Source of the DNA: Streptomyces sp. NBC_00236
Lineage (GTDB): Bacteria; Actinomycetota; Actinomycetes; Streptomycetales; Streptomycetaceae
Assembly (NCBI RefSeq): GCF_036195045.1
Contig: NZ_CP108100.1
Coordinates: forward strand, 7,564,001 to 7,628,000
Length of the DNA stretch: 64,000 nt
Direction: 5' to 3'
The position numbers were made by a program, and so were the translations under genes. How positions within the stretch are numbered: position 1 is the first letter of the stretch; every line of letters begins with the position of its first letter. Below the pieces are notes generated by a model. It was not told where the DNA came from, did not search any database, and saw nothing but the letters and a program-made list of their open reading frames with translations. This document shows, piece after piece, positions 24,991 through 34,209 of the stretch.

Positions 24991-26664
24991 GTGTCGAGCT
25001 CCACCCCCATCAATCGCAGAGCACTGTTCCGCATGGGTGCGGGCGTCGGTCTGGGACTGGCCGCCGCCCCGCTGCTCGCCGCCTGCGGCGACGGCGGTAC
25101 GACCGCCAAGGCGGAGGCCAAGAGCGCCTCGCTGCTTCCGGACACCGCAGTCCGCAACATCGGTCTGAAGCCCGACCTGGCCGGGACCGCCGCCGGTGTC
25201 CCGCAGGGCTTCTTCAGCTACCCCGCCCAGCCGCTGCGGGCCACGAAGGGCACGCCGCTCAAGGGTGCGAAGCCGATCAGCGCCACGCTGGAGACCTTCT
25301 CCCCGCCGCCGCCCGCGCGGGGCAGGAACGCCGCCTGGCAGGAGATCGAGAAGCTGCTGGGCGGCGAGGTGAACATCACCGCCGTGCCCGCCGACGACTA
25401 CGGCACCAAGTTCTCCACCATGGTCGCCAGCGACAGCCTCCCCGATCTCTTCATGTACCCCGAGGTCGGCGGCGTCGACAACAAGTCCGGCTTCCTCCAG
25501 GCCACATGTGCCGACCTCACGCCTTACCTCGCGGGTGACAAGATCAAGGACTACCCGAACCTGGCCGCGATCCCGAAGGGCGCCTGGCAGGCCGCCATCT
25601 TCGGCGGGAAGCTCTACGGCATCCCGATCGCGCGTACCGGGACCGGCGGCGCCGGCGTCTACCGCCACGACCTCTTCGAAGAAGTCGGCGTGACGAGTCT
25701 CGACCAGATCACCGGACTCGACCGCTTCGTCGAGGTCTGCAAGGAACTGACCCGGCCCAAGAAGGACCAGTACGCGATCATCGCCGGCGCCACCACCATG
25801 CTCGCGATGTCCGCGGGAGCGCCCTACTACTGGCGGCTGGACGCGCAGACCGGCAAGTTCACCTGCGACCTGGAGACGCCGGAGTTCCGCAAGGCCGTGG
25901 AGACCGCCCGGCTGCTGTACAAGGCGGGCTGCTTCTATCCGGGAACCCTCCAGATGTCCGGGGCACAGAAGGCCCAGTACACGGACATGTTCAAGAACGG
26001 CAAGGGCGCCTACGTCTACGACGGTATGCCCACCTATCTGGCGCCGGGCGTCGGCTACATCGCGGCCATGGGGGCCATCGACAAGAAGTACGACCCCCGC
26101 CCCTTCGTCCCGGTCGGCAAGGACGCCGTCGCCTGGATGGACAACGTCAAGCTGGAGAACACCCACATCAAGAAGGCGTCCGGAGACCGTGTGAAGCAGG
26201 TCCTCGCGCTGGCAGACTTCGCCGCCTCGCCGTTCGGCAGCCAGGAGTACACCCTCATCAACTACGGAGTCGAGGGCAAGGACTTCACCCGCGACGCCAA
26301 GGGCAACCCGGCGCTCACCAAGCAGGGCACCCAGGACGTCACCGTGCCCTGGAAGTTCATGGCCTCCGCCGTGCCCGCCGTCTTCAGCGCCGACTCGGAG
26401 GAGGGCGTCCGTCACGTCCACGACGCCTTCACCAGGATGATCCCGATGATGGAGCAGGACCCGACGCTCCAGTACTCCTCGCCCACCTGGGACTCGAAGG
26501 GCTCCGGCAGCCTCTACACGTTCAAGTCGGACGCGCTGAAGGACATCATCTCCGGCCGCAAGCCCATGTCTGCCTATGACCAGTTGGTCAAGGACTACCT
26601 CGCCAAGGGCGGCGAGCAGGCGCGCGGCGAGTTCGAGGAAGCCTTCCAGAAGGGCAAGAAATGA
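24991..26664 (+). CDS. Sugar-binding lipoprotein, LplA type
   Basis: 557 residues from GTG 24991 with AAGGAGA upstream. The N-terminus has a twin-arginine-like NRRALFRMGAG and the lipobox LLAACG, so it should be a Tat-exported lipoprotein held at the outer face of the membrane. Large LplA-type binding proteins are about this length. Segments such as LPDLFMYPEVGG, the LYGIPIARTG region and GKGAYVYDGMPTYL fit that family. It would capture oligosaccharides released by PL8 and partner enzymes. Stop overlaps the M1 start (ATGA). Confidence 0.92.
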   Translation: MSSSTPINRRALFRMGAGVGLGLAAAPLLAACGDGGTTAKAEAKSASLLPDTAVRNIGLKPDLAGTAAGVPQGFFSYPAQPLRATKGTPLKGAKPISATLETFSPPPPARGRNAAWQEIEKLLGGEVNITAVPADDYGTKFSTMVASDSLPDLFMYPEVGGVDNKSGFLQATCADLTPYLAGDKIKDYPNLAAIPKGAWQAAIFGGKLYGIPIARTGTGGAGVYRHDLFEEVGVTSLDQITGLDRFVEVCKELTRPKKDQYAIIAGATTMLAMSAGAPYYWRLDAQTGKFTCDLETPEFRKAVETARLLYKAGCFYPGTLQMSGAQKAQYTDMFKNGKGAYVYDGMPTYLAPGVGYIAAMGAIDKKYDPRPFVPVGKDAVAWMDNVKLENTHIKKASGDRVKQVLALADFAASPFGSQEYTLINYGVEGKDFTRDAKGNPALTKQGTQDVTVPWKFMASAVPAVFSADSEEGVRHVHDAFTRMIPMMEQDPTLQYSSPTWDSKGSGSLYTFKSDALKDIISGRKPMSAYDQLVKDYLAKGGEQARGEFEEAFQKGKK

Positions 26665-28127
26665 CCACACGACGCTCGGTACTCGCACTCGGCGGGGCCG
26701 CGGTCGCCGCGGCCGTCGCCGTCCCCGCCCTGGGCTCTCCCGCCTCCGCCCGGCCGCACGGGTTCGACCCGAAGCCCGGCTCCGACGGCGTCGGCGACCC
26801 GCTCTTCCCCACGCTCGGCAACGGCGGCTACCAGGTCGTCCACTACGACCTGACCTTCGACTTCACCCCGGTGACGTACGACTTCACCGCGACCGTGAAG
26901 ATCAACGCCAAGGCCACCCAGGATCTCTCCGCCTTCAACCTGGACACAGACGGCCACACCATCGACTCCGTCACCGTCGCCGGCCGCCCCGCCACCTGGG
27001 CGCTCACACCCGGCAAGAGCGGCCAGGAACTGACCGTGACACCCGCCCGCCCCCTCCACCACGGGCAGGCGTTCACCACCGAGATCCGCTACCGGGGCAA
27101 CGGCAAGGCGCCCCGACTCGGCCTCACCGGCTGGAAGTTCGGCACCGACGGCGGCTTCGCCTCGGCCGCCCAGTCCTCGCGCGCCGACACCTTCCTGCCG
27201 TGCAACGACACCCCGTCCGACAAGGCGACGTGGACCTTCCACATCAGCGCCCCCGAGGGCTTCGTCGCCACCGCCAACGGCGAGCTGACCCACAGGACCC
27301 CGCGCGCCGACGGCTCCACCGTCTGGCACTTCGCGCTCCGCGAGCGCATGGCGACCGAACTCATCGGGATCGCCGTCGTCAAGGGCACCTATCTGTACGG
27401 CAGCAGCCACCGCGGCCTGCCCCTGCGGCACATCGTCCCGCAGGGCCAGGAGGACAAGTACGCCCCGATCGTGGCCCGTACCCCCGACCATCTCGCCTGG
27501 CTGGAGGCGAAGTTCGGTCGCTACCCGTTCTCCGTCTACGGACTCCACATCTACGACGGCTACACCGACGCCCTGGAGAACCAGACCCTCTCCCTCTTCT
27601 CCACCAACTGGTTCAAGCTCAACGCCAACGGTCAGCCCGGCTACGAGACCACCATGGTCCACGAGCTCGTCCACCAGTGGTTCGGCGACTCCGTCACCCC
27701 GAACGACTGGCAGCAGGCCTGGCTCAACGAGGGCCCCGCCGTGTACTACGCGGGCCTGTACGGCGAGGAGCGGGGCTGGTCCGTCTTCGCCGACAAGATG
27801 AAGGCGACGTACGAGAAGCTCGACGCGGTCCGCGCCGCCGACGGACCGCCCGGACTGCCCAAGGCGCTCGGCGGCACGAACATCTACGACGGCGGCGCAC
27901 TCGTCCTGTACGCCCTGAGCCTGCGGATCGGCCGGTCGTCGTTCGACCAGGTCATGCGTGAGTGGGTGAAGCGTTTCAAGGACTCCACCTACACCAGCGA
28001 GGCCTTCATCCGGCACGCCGTCGACGTCACGGGCGACCGGTCCGTCGACCCGTTCCTGCGTGACTGGCTCTTCGGAGCCGTCAACCCTCCCATGCCCGGC
28101 CACCCCGACTGGAAGGCTTCTGCGTGA
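26661..28127 (+). CDS. Tat-exported M1-family aminopeptidase
   Basis: 488 residues from ATG 26661. Tat signal TTRRSVLALGGAAVAAAVAV ending ASA. The gluzincin motif HELVH lies at 334-338 (MVHELVHQWFGDSVTP) with the third zinc ligand Glu357 in WLNEGPAVYYAG, giving the HEXXH-X18-E spacing of M1 enzymes. It is shorter than full PepN (about 860), lacking the C-terminal helical domain. Probably a secreted aminopeptidase trimming peptides from glycoproteins opened by the M60 enzyme. Coupled to the next gene by a GTGA overlap. Confidence 0.92.
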   Translation: MTTRRSVLALGGAAVAAAVAVPALGSPASARPHGFDPKPGSDGVGDPLFPTLGNGGYQVVHYDLTFDFTPVTYDFTATVKINAKATQDLSAFNLDTDGHTIDSVTVAGRPATWALTPGKSGQELTVTPARPLHHGQAFTTEIRYRGNGKAPRLGLTGWKFGTDGGFASAAQSSRADTFLPCNDTPSDKATWTFHISAPEGFVATANGELTHRTPRADGSTVWHFALRERMATELIGIAVVKGTYLYGSSHRGLPLRHIVPQGQEDKYAPIVARTPDHLAWLEAKFGRYPFSVYGLHIYDGYTDALENQTLSLFSTNWFKLNANGQPGYETTMVHELVHQWFGDSVTPNDWQQAWLNEGPAVYYAGLYGEERGWSVFADKMKATYEKLDAVRAADGPPGLPKALGGTNIYDGGALVLYALSLRIGRSSFDQVMREWVKRFKDSTYTSEAFIRHAVDVTGDRSVDPFLRDWLFGAVNPPMPGHPDWKASA

Positions 28128-30322
28128 ACCGCTCCATGAACGTCGTACGAGGAACAGCCGCTGCCGCCACCGCCGCCGTCCTGACCGCGCTTCTCGCGGC
28201 CCCGGCCGCCCAGGCCGCACCCGGCACCCGCACCCTGTTCGCGGCCCCGGACGGCCGGGGCACCTCCTGCACCGTTGCCCGCCCCTGTACGCCGGAAGCG
28301 GCCCGTGATCTGGCCCGCACGGTGACCGGACATGATGTCCGCGTACTTCTCAAGGACGGGACGTACCGGCTCGACGAACCCCTGAAGCTCGGCGCCGCCG
28401 ACTCGGGCGTCTCCTGGGCCGCGGCCCCCGGCGCCCGTCCCGTCCTGTCCGGCGGGCAGGACATCACGGGCTGGCGGCATAACGCCGACGGCACCTGGAG
28501 CGCCGACGCCCCTGCCGGCGTCACCCCGCGCCAGCTCTTCATCGGCGGGAAGCGTGCGATCCGGGCCCGCGGCGAGGCTTGCGCAGCCGCCACGTGCGAC
28601 GCGACCGAGAAGGGCATGACGGGCGCCACCGCCACCGGAATCGACCGGTGGCAGCGGCCCACCGACGCCGAGGCCGTCATCCGGGTCCGCTGGCGCAACT
28701 ACCACTGCCGCATCGACGCCGTCAACGGCGACGTCGTGACCTTCGTCCAGCCCTGCTGGACGAACTCGGCGAGCGGCACGAAGCGCACCGGCCCCTCCTG
28801 GGACACCACGGCGGTCGACTCCTCCCGCTACAGCGGTGTCGCCTTCTTCGAGAACGCGCCCGAACTCCTCGACCAGCCGGGCGAGTTCGTGTGGAACTCG
28901 ACGGACCGCACGGTCACCTACCTGCCGCGCAAGGGCGAGAACATGCGCCACGCGCAGGCCGTCACCCCGTCCACCGAGCAGCTGCTCGTCGTCGACGGCG
29001 CCCACGACGTCACCGTCAGCGGGATCGGCTTCGCGTACGCGGCGTACCGACAGCCCGACACCGACGAGGGCTATGCGGGCATGCAGGCCGGTCTCACCCT
29101 GACCGGAGCCACCGGACCCGTCGACCACGCGGGCCGCTTCTACACCAAGCCGGCCGCCGCGGTCACCGTCCGCGGAGGCCGGGGGGTGAGCATCGACAGC
29201 ACCCGGTTCACCCACCTCGGCGGGGCCGGCGCGATCCTGGAGGCCGGCACGAAGGACAGCTCCGTGACCCGGTCCTCCTTCACCGACCTGTCCTCGGGCG
29301 CGGTGTACGTCGGCGACACCGAGCCGATGCCCGGCGCCGAACTCACCGGCGAGCGCAACACCGTCGCCCACAACACCATCAGCCGCACGGGCGTCGAGTA
29401 CACCGACGCGGTGGGCATCTGGGCCGGTTACGAGGCGGAGCTGACGGTCGACCACAACAGCCTGGACCACCTGCCGTACTCCGGGATCTCCGTCGGCTGG
29501 GGCTGGAACCAGCCGGAGGCCCAGAAGTCCGTACTGCGTGACAACAAGGTGACGAACAACCGCATCACCGACGTCATGGAGGTCGCCCAGGAGCAGCACG
29601 ACGGCGGCGCCATCTACACCCAGGGCGCCCAGCCCGGCACCGTCCTGAGCGGCAATTACATCAACCGCTCCGCGTACGGCAACACCGAGCGCGACGGCAA
29701 CGGCATCTACCTCGACGAGCAGTCCTCGCACATCACCGTCGAGAAGAACGTCATCACCCGCATCGGCTACAAGTGGGTCTCCAACTGGGCGGGTTACGGC
29801 ATCGAGAACACCGCCCGCAACAACTGGACCGACACCGCCGCGCCCGCGCTCGGCGGCCGGGGTTCCGTCATGACGGACAACCTCACCGGCCTTGACCGGC
29901 TGCCCGCCGAAGCGGTCGCAGTCGCCGCCGGTGCGGGTGCCCGCGGCGGCCCGGTCGAGCAGCTGCGCACCGACCTCGCGCGCACCGGCACGGCCACCCA
30001 GTCCTCCACCGAGGGAACGGCGACGGCGGCACTCGCCCTGGACGCCGACACCAACACGGACACCCGCACGCTCGCCGAAGCGGGTGCCTGGTGGCAGGTG
30101 GACCTCGGCAGCGTCCGGCACGTGCGGCAGGTGGAGGTCTGGAACAACTCCTCCTCCACCACGGCCGACTTCGACATCGTGACGGACGACGGGACGGTGC
30201 ACGTCAGCGGCAAGGCGCTCCGCCCCACCGTGATCGACCTCGACAGCCGGACCCGCACGGTGAGGATCGTGGCCTCCGGCACGGGCCGGGTGGCCCTCTC
30301 CCAGGTCCTCATCCACTCCTGA
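28124..30322 (+). CDS. Secreted right-handed beta-helix protein with C-terminal discoidin (F5/8C) domain
   Basis: 732 residues from GTG 28124. Sec signal to about residue 32 (ending AAQAA). The central 450 residues form parallel beta-helix repeats (VTVSGIGFAYAAYRQ; SIDSTRFTHLGGAGAI; VTRSSFTDLSSGAVYVG), as in polysaccharide lyases and epimerases. The last 130 residues resemble an F5/8 type C carbohydrate-binding domain (AGAWWQVDLGSVRHVRQVEV). The catalytic type is not clear. It closes the ABC operon before a strong terminator, so it is probably an extracellular glycan-degrading enzyme. Confidence 0.85.
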   Translation: MNRSMNVVRGTAAAATAAVLTALLAAPAAQAAPGTRTLFAAPDGRGTSCTVARPCTPEAARDLARTVTGHDVRVLLKDGTYRLDEPLKLGAADSGVSWAAAPGARPVLSGGQDITGWRHNADGTWSADAPAGVTPRQLFIGGKRAIRARGEACAAATCDATEKGMTGATATGIDRWQRPTDAEAVIRVRWRNYHCRIDAVNGDVVTFVQPCWTNSASGTKRTGPSWDTTAVDSSRYSGVAFFENAPELLDQPGEFVWNSTDRTVTYLPRKGENMRHAQAVTPSTEQLLVVDGAHDVTVSGIGFAYAAYRQPDTDEGYAGMQAGLTLTGATGPVDHAGRFYTKPAAAVTVRGGRGVSIDSTRFTHLGGAGAILEAGTKDSSVTRSSFTDLSSGAVYVGDTEPMPGAELTGERNTVAHNTISRTGVEYTDAVGIWAGYEAELTVDHNSLDHLPYSGISVGWGWNQPEAQKSVLRDNKVTNNRITDVMEVAQEQHDGGAIYTQGAQPGTVLSGNYINRSAYGNTERDGNGIYLDEQSSHITVEKNVITRIGYKWVSNWAGYGIENTARNNWTDTAAPALGGRGSVMTDNLTGLDRLPAEAVAVAAGAGARGGPVEQLRTDLARTGTATQSSTEGTATAALALDADTNTDTRTLAEAGAWWQVDLGSVRHVRQVEVWNNSSSTTADFDIVTDDGTVHVSGKALRPTVIDLDSRTRTVRIVASGTGRVALSQVLIHS

Positions 30323-30337
30323 CCCCGGCACAGCACA

Positions 30338-30376
30338 CGGACGCCGGACCGGCCCTTCAGGCCGGTCCGGCGTCCG
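30338..30376. terminator. Bidirectional terminator between convergent genes
   Basis: Perfect 17-bp stem (30338-30354 with 30360-30376) and a 5-nt loop, CTTCA, between the beta-helix gene and the TetR gene. Confidence 0.85.
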
Positions 30377-30394
30377 GCGTCGTCCTGGAGGGTC

Positions 30395-31126
30395 TCACCC
30401 CAAGGCGAACGCGTCCGCCAGCATGTCGGTCTGCGCGGCCAGCAGGACGTCCCCGTCGTGGCCCATCCCGGCGAACTGCCCCGCGGCCTCCAGGCCCACC
30501 GAGCCGTGCAGCTGCGCCCACGCGAGCACCGCGCCGGCCAGTGCGCGGGCCGACGCCGCCGGGTCACCGGTGACGTCCGCCGCGTACTCGGCCACCCAGT
30601 CGCCCACGGCACTCTCCGACTCCGACCCCAGCCAGGCGGCCATCTGCGCCACCACGGGAGCCACCCCCGCACCCGGCACCCCGCCCGCGAACACCGGCAG
30701 GAACGGCCCGAGCACGGCACGGGCGCGCTCCAGTGTGTCGGCGGGAGCCACGTACCCCGGCACCGGCGAGCCCTGGATCAGCAGATAGCGGTGCGGTTCG
30801 CCGATGGCCCAGGCCCGGTAGGCCGTGGCCAGTGACCGCAGCCGCTCGCGCGGGCCGTGACCGGCCGCCTCCGACCGGGCCGCGGCCACGCCCATCGCCG
30901 TCGCGGCATCGTCGTACGCGTCCCTGATCAGGGCGTTCAGCAGATCGTCCCGGTTCGCGAAATAGCGGTAGAGCGCCGGTCCGGACAGGCCCATGTCCTT
31001 CGCGATCCGAGTGAGCGCGAGCGCGGCCACACCCCCGTCGGCGAGCTGCCGCAGTGCCGCCTCCTTGATCTCCGCCCGGGTCTGCTCCCGGTACCGGGCC
31101 CGTGGCCCCTGCTGCGCCTCGGCCAT
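30395..31126 (-). CDS. TetR-family regulator
   Basis: 243 residues from ATG 31126; a GTG three codons earlier has its AAAGG too close, whereas the ATG is spaced 8 nt from it. HTH: REQTRAEIKEAALRQLADGG, LTRIAKDMGLSGPALYRYFA and RDDLLNALI. The C-terminal domain (ATAYRAWAIGEPHRYLLIQG) is the WHG type. It is divergent from the epimerase-like gene, and two copies of a 17-bp element lie between them (31160-31176, 31204-31220), the second covering that gene's -10 box. It probably represses both itself and its neighbour. Confidence 0.9.
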   Translation of the reverse strand: MAEAQQGPRARYREQTRAEIKEAALRQLADGGVAALALTRIAKDMGLSGPALYRYFANRDDLLNALIRDAYDDAATAMGVAAARSEAAGHGPRERLRSLATAYRAWAIGEPHRYLLIQGSPVPGYVAPADTLERARAVLGPFLPVFAGGVPGAGVAPVVAQMAAWLGSESESAVGDWVAEYAADVTGDPAASARALAGAVLAWAQLHGSVGLEAAGQFAGMGHDGDVLLAAQTDMLADAFALG

Positions 31127-31159
31127 TCCTGGCACCTTTCGCTAGGCAAGCTCACTTCG

Positions 31160-31220
31160 GTTACGGAGTCTAACAGTCAGGGTTGCGATGGCTCATCGCG
31201 AGAGTTACTGTCTCTAACAG
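31160..31220. promoter_or_regulatory. Divergent regulatory region with two copies of a 17-bp operator
   Basis: Copies GTTACGGAGTCTAACAG (31160-31176) and GTTACTGTCTCTAACAG (31204-31220) share GTTACnGnnTCTAACAG, each framed by inverted GTTA/TAAC. Start-to-start spacing is 44 bp, about four helix turns. The rightward promoter has -35 TTGCGA (31183-31188), a 17-bp spacer and -10 TACTGT (31206-31211), which is inside the second copy. Confidence 0.65.
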
Positions 31221-31270
31221 AAGTGAGGGGCGGTAGCGCACCTCCGGGACCGGATTTCAGGGAGCACCCC

Positions 31271-32218
31271 ATGACTGCAACGCATGACCTCCACGTGGTT
31301 CTCGGCGCCGGCCCCGCCGGTACCGCGCTCGCCGCCGAGCTGGCCCGTCGCGGGCATCCCGTGCGGCTCGTCGACCGGTCGGGCGAGGGGGCCGCACCGA
31401 CGGGTGTCGACCGGTTCGCCGCCGATGTGGCTACTGCGGAGGGTGCCCGTGCGGCCGTACAGGGTGCGGCCGTCGTGTATCACTGCGTGAACGTCGGCTA
31501 CCACCTCCAGGTGGAGGTCATGCCGCGGATCCAGCAGGCCGTCCTGACAGCCACCGGGGCGGCCGGCGCTCGCCTCGTCGTCCTCGACACCCTCTATCCG
31601 TACGGAGAGACGCACGGTGCGGTGATGACCGAGGACACCCCGTGGAACGCGACCACCCGCAAGGGCCGGATGCGTGCGGAGCTGGACGCCCGCTACCTGG
31701 CCGCCCATGCCGACGGCCGGCTGCGCGTCGTACTGGGCCGGTCGGCCGACTTCGTGGGGCCGGGGGTCCTCCACTCCACCCTGGGCGGGGCGGTGTTCCC
31801 GGCCGCGCTGACCGGGGGAGAGGTCCCGGCGTTCGGTGACATCGACCTGCCGCACAGCTACACGTACATCGGTGACGTGGCGGCGGGTCTTGCGACGCTG
31901 GGCGAGAACCCGGACGGTGACGGCCGGGTCTGGCACCTGCCCACGGCTCCGGCGCTCACCACCCGGCAGATCCTGACCATGGTGGAGGAACGCGTCGGGC
32001 GCCCCCTGAACCTGACCGTCGTGGCGCAGCCGCGTCCGTTCGGCCCGTTCGACGAGGTGTTCATGGCGGAGTACGCGGAGATGTTCTACCAGCACACGGA
32101 GGCCCAGATCGTCGACTCCTCGGCCATCGAGAAGGCGTACGGACTGATGCCCCGTCCCCTTGACGCCGCGGTCGACCGGACGCTTGCGTGGTACGGGGAA
32201 CTCCTGGCCGCATCCTGA
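31271..32218 (+). CDS. NAD(P)-binding epimerase/dehydratase-like protein
   Basis: 315 residues from ATG 31271 with AGGGAG upstream. N-terminal NAD(P)-binding loop VVLGAGPAGTALAAELARRG, then LVVLDTLYPYGETHG and a C-terminal substrate domain, as in atypical short-chain dehydrogenases. GxGPxG replaces the usual GxxGxxG spacing, and the catalytic YxxxK is not obvious, so it may act as an oxidoreductase or as a sensor (NmrA-like). Its control by the divergent TetR points to an inducible, perhaps detoxifying, role. Confidence 0.75.
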   Translation: MTATHDLHVVLGAGPAGTALAAELARRGHPVRLVDRSGEGAAPTGVDRFAADVATAEGARAAVQGAAVVYHCVNVGYHLQVEVMPRIQQAVLTATGAAGARLVVLDTLYPYGETHGAVMTEDTPWNATTRKGRMRAELDARYLAAHADGRLRVVLGRSADFVGPGVLHSTLGGAVFPAALTGGEVPAFGDIDLPHSYTYIGDVAAGLATLGENPDGDGRVWHLPTAPALTTRQILTMVEERVGRPLNLTVVAQPRPFGPFDEVFMAEYAEMFYQHTEAQIVDSSAIEKAYGLMPRPLDAAVDRTLAWYGELLAAS

Positions 32219-32345
32219 CGGTACAGGGGTGCGCCGGCCCGACCGCTGTCCGCCGACGGGATGTCCGAGCGGAGCCTGCCGAGGGCGAGCGGGTCCGCGC
32301 GTGGTCCACGCGTCAATGGGCCGGTTCCGGCCCGCGTCCCCCTCC

Positions 32346-33248
32346 TCACCCGCCCAGGAAGCCGCTGATCCGGTCCCGCAGGCCGCGCGGGTCCAGACCG
32401 TGCGCCGCGAGGTGCTCGTCCATCTGCCCGTACCGCCGCAGCTCCTCGCGGGCCACGCCGAGCCCCAGGATCCGGTGGGGGAGGGCGGCGAGCGCGTCGT
32501 TGGCCGGGCCCGTCGAGGTACCCGCCAGATACGGCTCGACGATCACCACGTCGGCGGTGGCCCGGTCACCCGCCGCCCGGCGGAGTCCGCGGGCGTCGAA
32601 CGGCCGCACGGTGGTCGCGTACAACACGGTCACGTCGAGTCCCTCCGTCGCGGCGAGAACGTTGTCGAGCATCGGCCCGACGGCGATCACCACCCCGCCC
32701 GTCCCCTCGCGCACGGTGGTGAACCCGCCCGCCCCGCCCACCGGGCGTGCCCGGTCGTTGGACTGCAGTGACAGCCTCACGTAGACCCGCCCGTCCCCGG
32801 CGGCTGCCTCCCGCAGCAGTGTCTCGGCCTCGTCGGGATGGCCCGGAACGTGAATCGTCCAGCCGTCCAGGGTGTCCATGAGCGCGACGTCTCCCGGGGC
32901 CATGTGAGTGAACCCGCCGGCCGGCCAGTCGTACGAGGCGCCGGCGCTCACCAGCACCCCGCCGACCCCCTGATGCCCGAAGTCCAGCTTCACCTGCTCG
33001 AACGGCCGCTCCACCAGGAAACTCGCGAAGGTGTGCACGATCGGCCGCATCCCGGTGAGCGCCATCCCGGCTCCGGCCCCGACGAGCAGCTGCTCACGGA
33101 TGCCGACGTTCACGACCCGGTCGGGATGGTCCCGTTCGGCCCGGCCGAATCCGTCGCGGCTGATCTCGGCGAGTACGAGTGCCAGACGGGGATCCTCGTC
33201 GAGCAGCCGTGTGGTGGTGGCGATGAAGCGGTCACGCATCGTGTCCAT
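32346..33248 (-). CDS. Transketolase C-terminal subunit
   Basis: 300 residues from ATG 33248 with AAGAAGAGG upstream. Pyrimidine-binding region: DRVVNVGIREQLLVGAGAGM with the catalytic Glu of NVGIREQ, and IVHTFASFLVERPFEQVKLD. The C-terminal domain follows (VTVLYATTVRPFDARGLRRA). It pairs with the N-terminal subunit 57 nt upstream to make a split transketolase/DXS-like enzyme transferring two-carbon ketol units with thiamine diphosphate. Sugar substrate not inferable; such split enzymes serve specialised sugar pathways. Confidence 0.88.
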   Translation of the reverse strand: MDTMRDRFIATTTRLLDEDPRLALVLAEISRDGFGRAERDHPDRVVNVGIREQLLVGAGAGMALTGMRPIVHTFASFLVERPFEQVKLDFGHQGVGGVLVSAGASYDWPAGGFTHMAPGDVALMDTLDGWTIHVPGHPDEAETLLREAAAGDGRVYVRLSLQSNDRARPVGGAGGFTTVREGTGGVVIAVGPMLDNVLAATEGLDVTVLYATTVRPFDARGLRRAAGDRATADVVIVEPYLAGTSTGPANDALAALPHRILGLGVAREELRRYGQMDEHLAAHGLDPRGLRDRISGFLGG

Positions 33249-33305
33249 GGGGGTGGTACCTCTTCTTCCGTTGCAGGCTTCGAGCGGTTGCGTGTGCTGC
33301 GCGAC

Positions 33306-34007
33306 TCAGTTCTTGGGGGCGACCCGGGCGACCACGGCCCGCGGTTGCCCGGGATGCGCCGCGGTGAAGGCGGCGTACAGAGCTTCGTGGTCGCGTCCGT
33401 CCACCGACGCGACCGACCAGCCCGCGGTCGCGAACCGCTCCGCGATCCCGCCGGGGCGTCCGTATGTTGCCGACGCGTTGTCGATCACCACGGTGTGCAG
33501 CTGCTCCAGGCCGGCCGGACCGGCGTAGGCGATCGCCTCGTGATTGCTGCCCTCGTCCAGTTCGGCGTCGCCGGTCAGCACCCACACCCGCGGTCCGGTG
33601 AGCCCCTGGGCCCGCAGTCCCAGCACGCTCCCCACGGCGAGGGGCAGGCCGTGCCCCAGTGAGCCGCTGCCGACCTCGGCGCCGGGCACCAGCAGCCGGT
33701 CGGGATGGTGACCGAGCGGCGAGCCGTACGAGCCGAAGCCCGCCAGCAGTGCCTCGTCGAAGAACCCGTGCGCGGCGAGGACGGCGTAGTACGCCATCGG
33801 GCCGTGCCCCTTCGACAGCAGGAACCGGTCGCGGTCCGGCGCGTCGGCGGTCTGCGGTGACACCCGCAGCACCCGGTCGTACAGCACCCACAGTGCGTCC
33901 AGGGTCGAGGTCGCGGCGGGGCCGTGCTTCTCGTCGCCCGTCATCAGGCTCATCAGGCGGGGCAGGTCGGTGTAAGTGGACGCCGGTGCGGCGGTCGTGT
34001 TCGTCAT
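33306..34007 (-). CDS. Transketolase N-terminal (TPP-binding) subunit
   Basis: 233 residues from ATG 34007. Thiamine-diphosphate/Mg site: VLTGDAELDEGSNHEAIAYA followed by TVVIDNAS; the usual GDG is GDA here. LLSKGHGPMAYYAVLAAHG carries the family's KGH motif and GSLGHGLPLAVGSVLGLR the cofactor contact. The start has almost no Shine-Dalgarno, and the predicted -10 box ends only 8 nt before the ATG, so the transcript may be leaderless. First gene of a two-gene operon. Confidence 0.88.
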   Translation of the reverse strand: MTNTTAAPASTYTDLPRLMSLMTGDEKHGPAATSTLDALWVLYDRVLRVSPQTADAPDRDRFLLSKGHGPMAYYAVLAAHGFFDEALLAGFGSYGSPLGHHPDRLLVPGAEVGSGSLGHGLPLAVGSVLGLRAQGLTGPRVWVLTGDAELDEGSNHEAIAYAGPAGLEQLHTVVIDNASATYGRPGGIAERFATAGWSVASVDGRDHEALYAAFTAAHPGQPRAVVARVAPKN

Positions 34008-34014
34008 GCCGCTC

Positions 34015-34045
34015 AGCGTTCAACATCAAGCGCGGTTGAGGTCAA
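34015..34045 (-). promoter_or_regulatory. MerR-type promoter of the split transketolase
   Basis: On the minus strand: -35 TTGACC (34040-34045), 19-bp spacer, -10 AACGCT (34015-34020). An inverted repeat ACCTCAA-N6-TTGATGT (34023-34042) fills the spacer. Overlong 19-bp spacers with a central palindrome are the hallmark of MerR-family activators. The -10 match is weak. Confidence 0.5.
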
Positions 34046-34135
34046 GCGGCGAAAGGCGTTCGTGACCACCGGTTGAAGTGCGGTATTGTTCTCATGCGCG
34101 TTCGGCCAGGGGGAAACCCCAGGTCAGACGGTCAG

Positions 34136-34209
<74 letters not shown>

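Noticed and set aside
23905..26688. 927-codon minus-strand open frame opposite the ABC permease and lipoprotein genes
   Set aside because: Composition is Val/Gly/Asp/Arg-rich without motifs, as expected for the antisense of high-GC coding DNA.
27989..30331. 780-codon minus-strand open frame opposite the beta-helix gene
   Set aside because: Antisense shadow with no recognisable domain.
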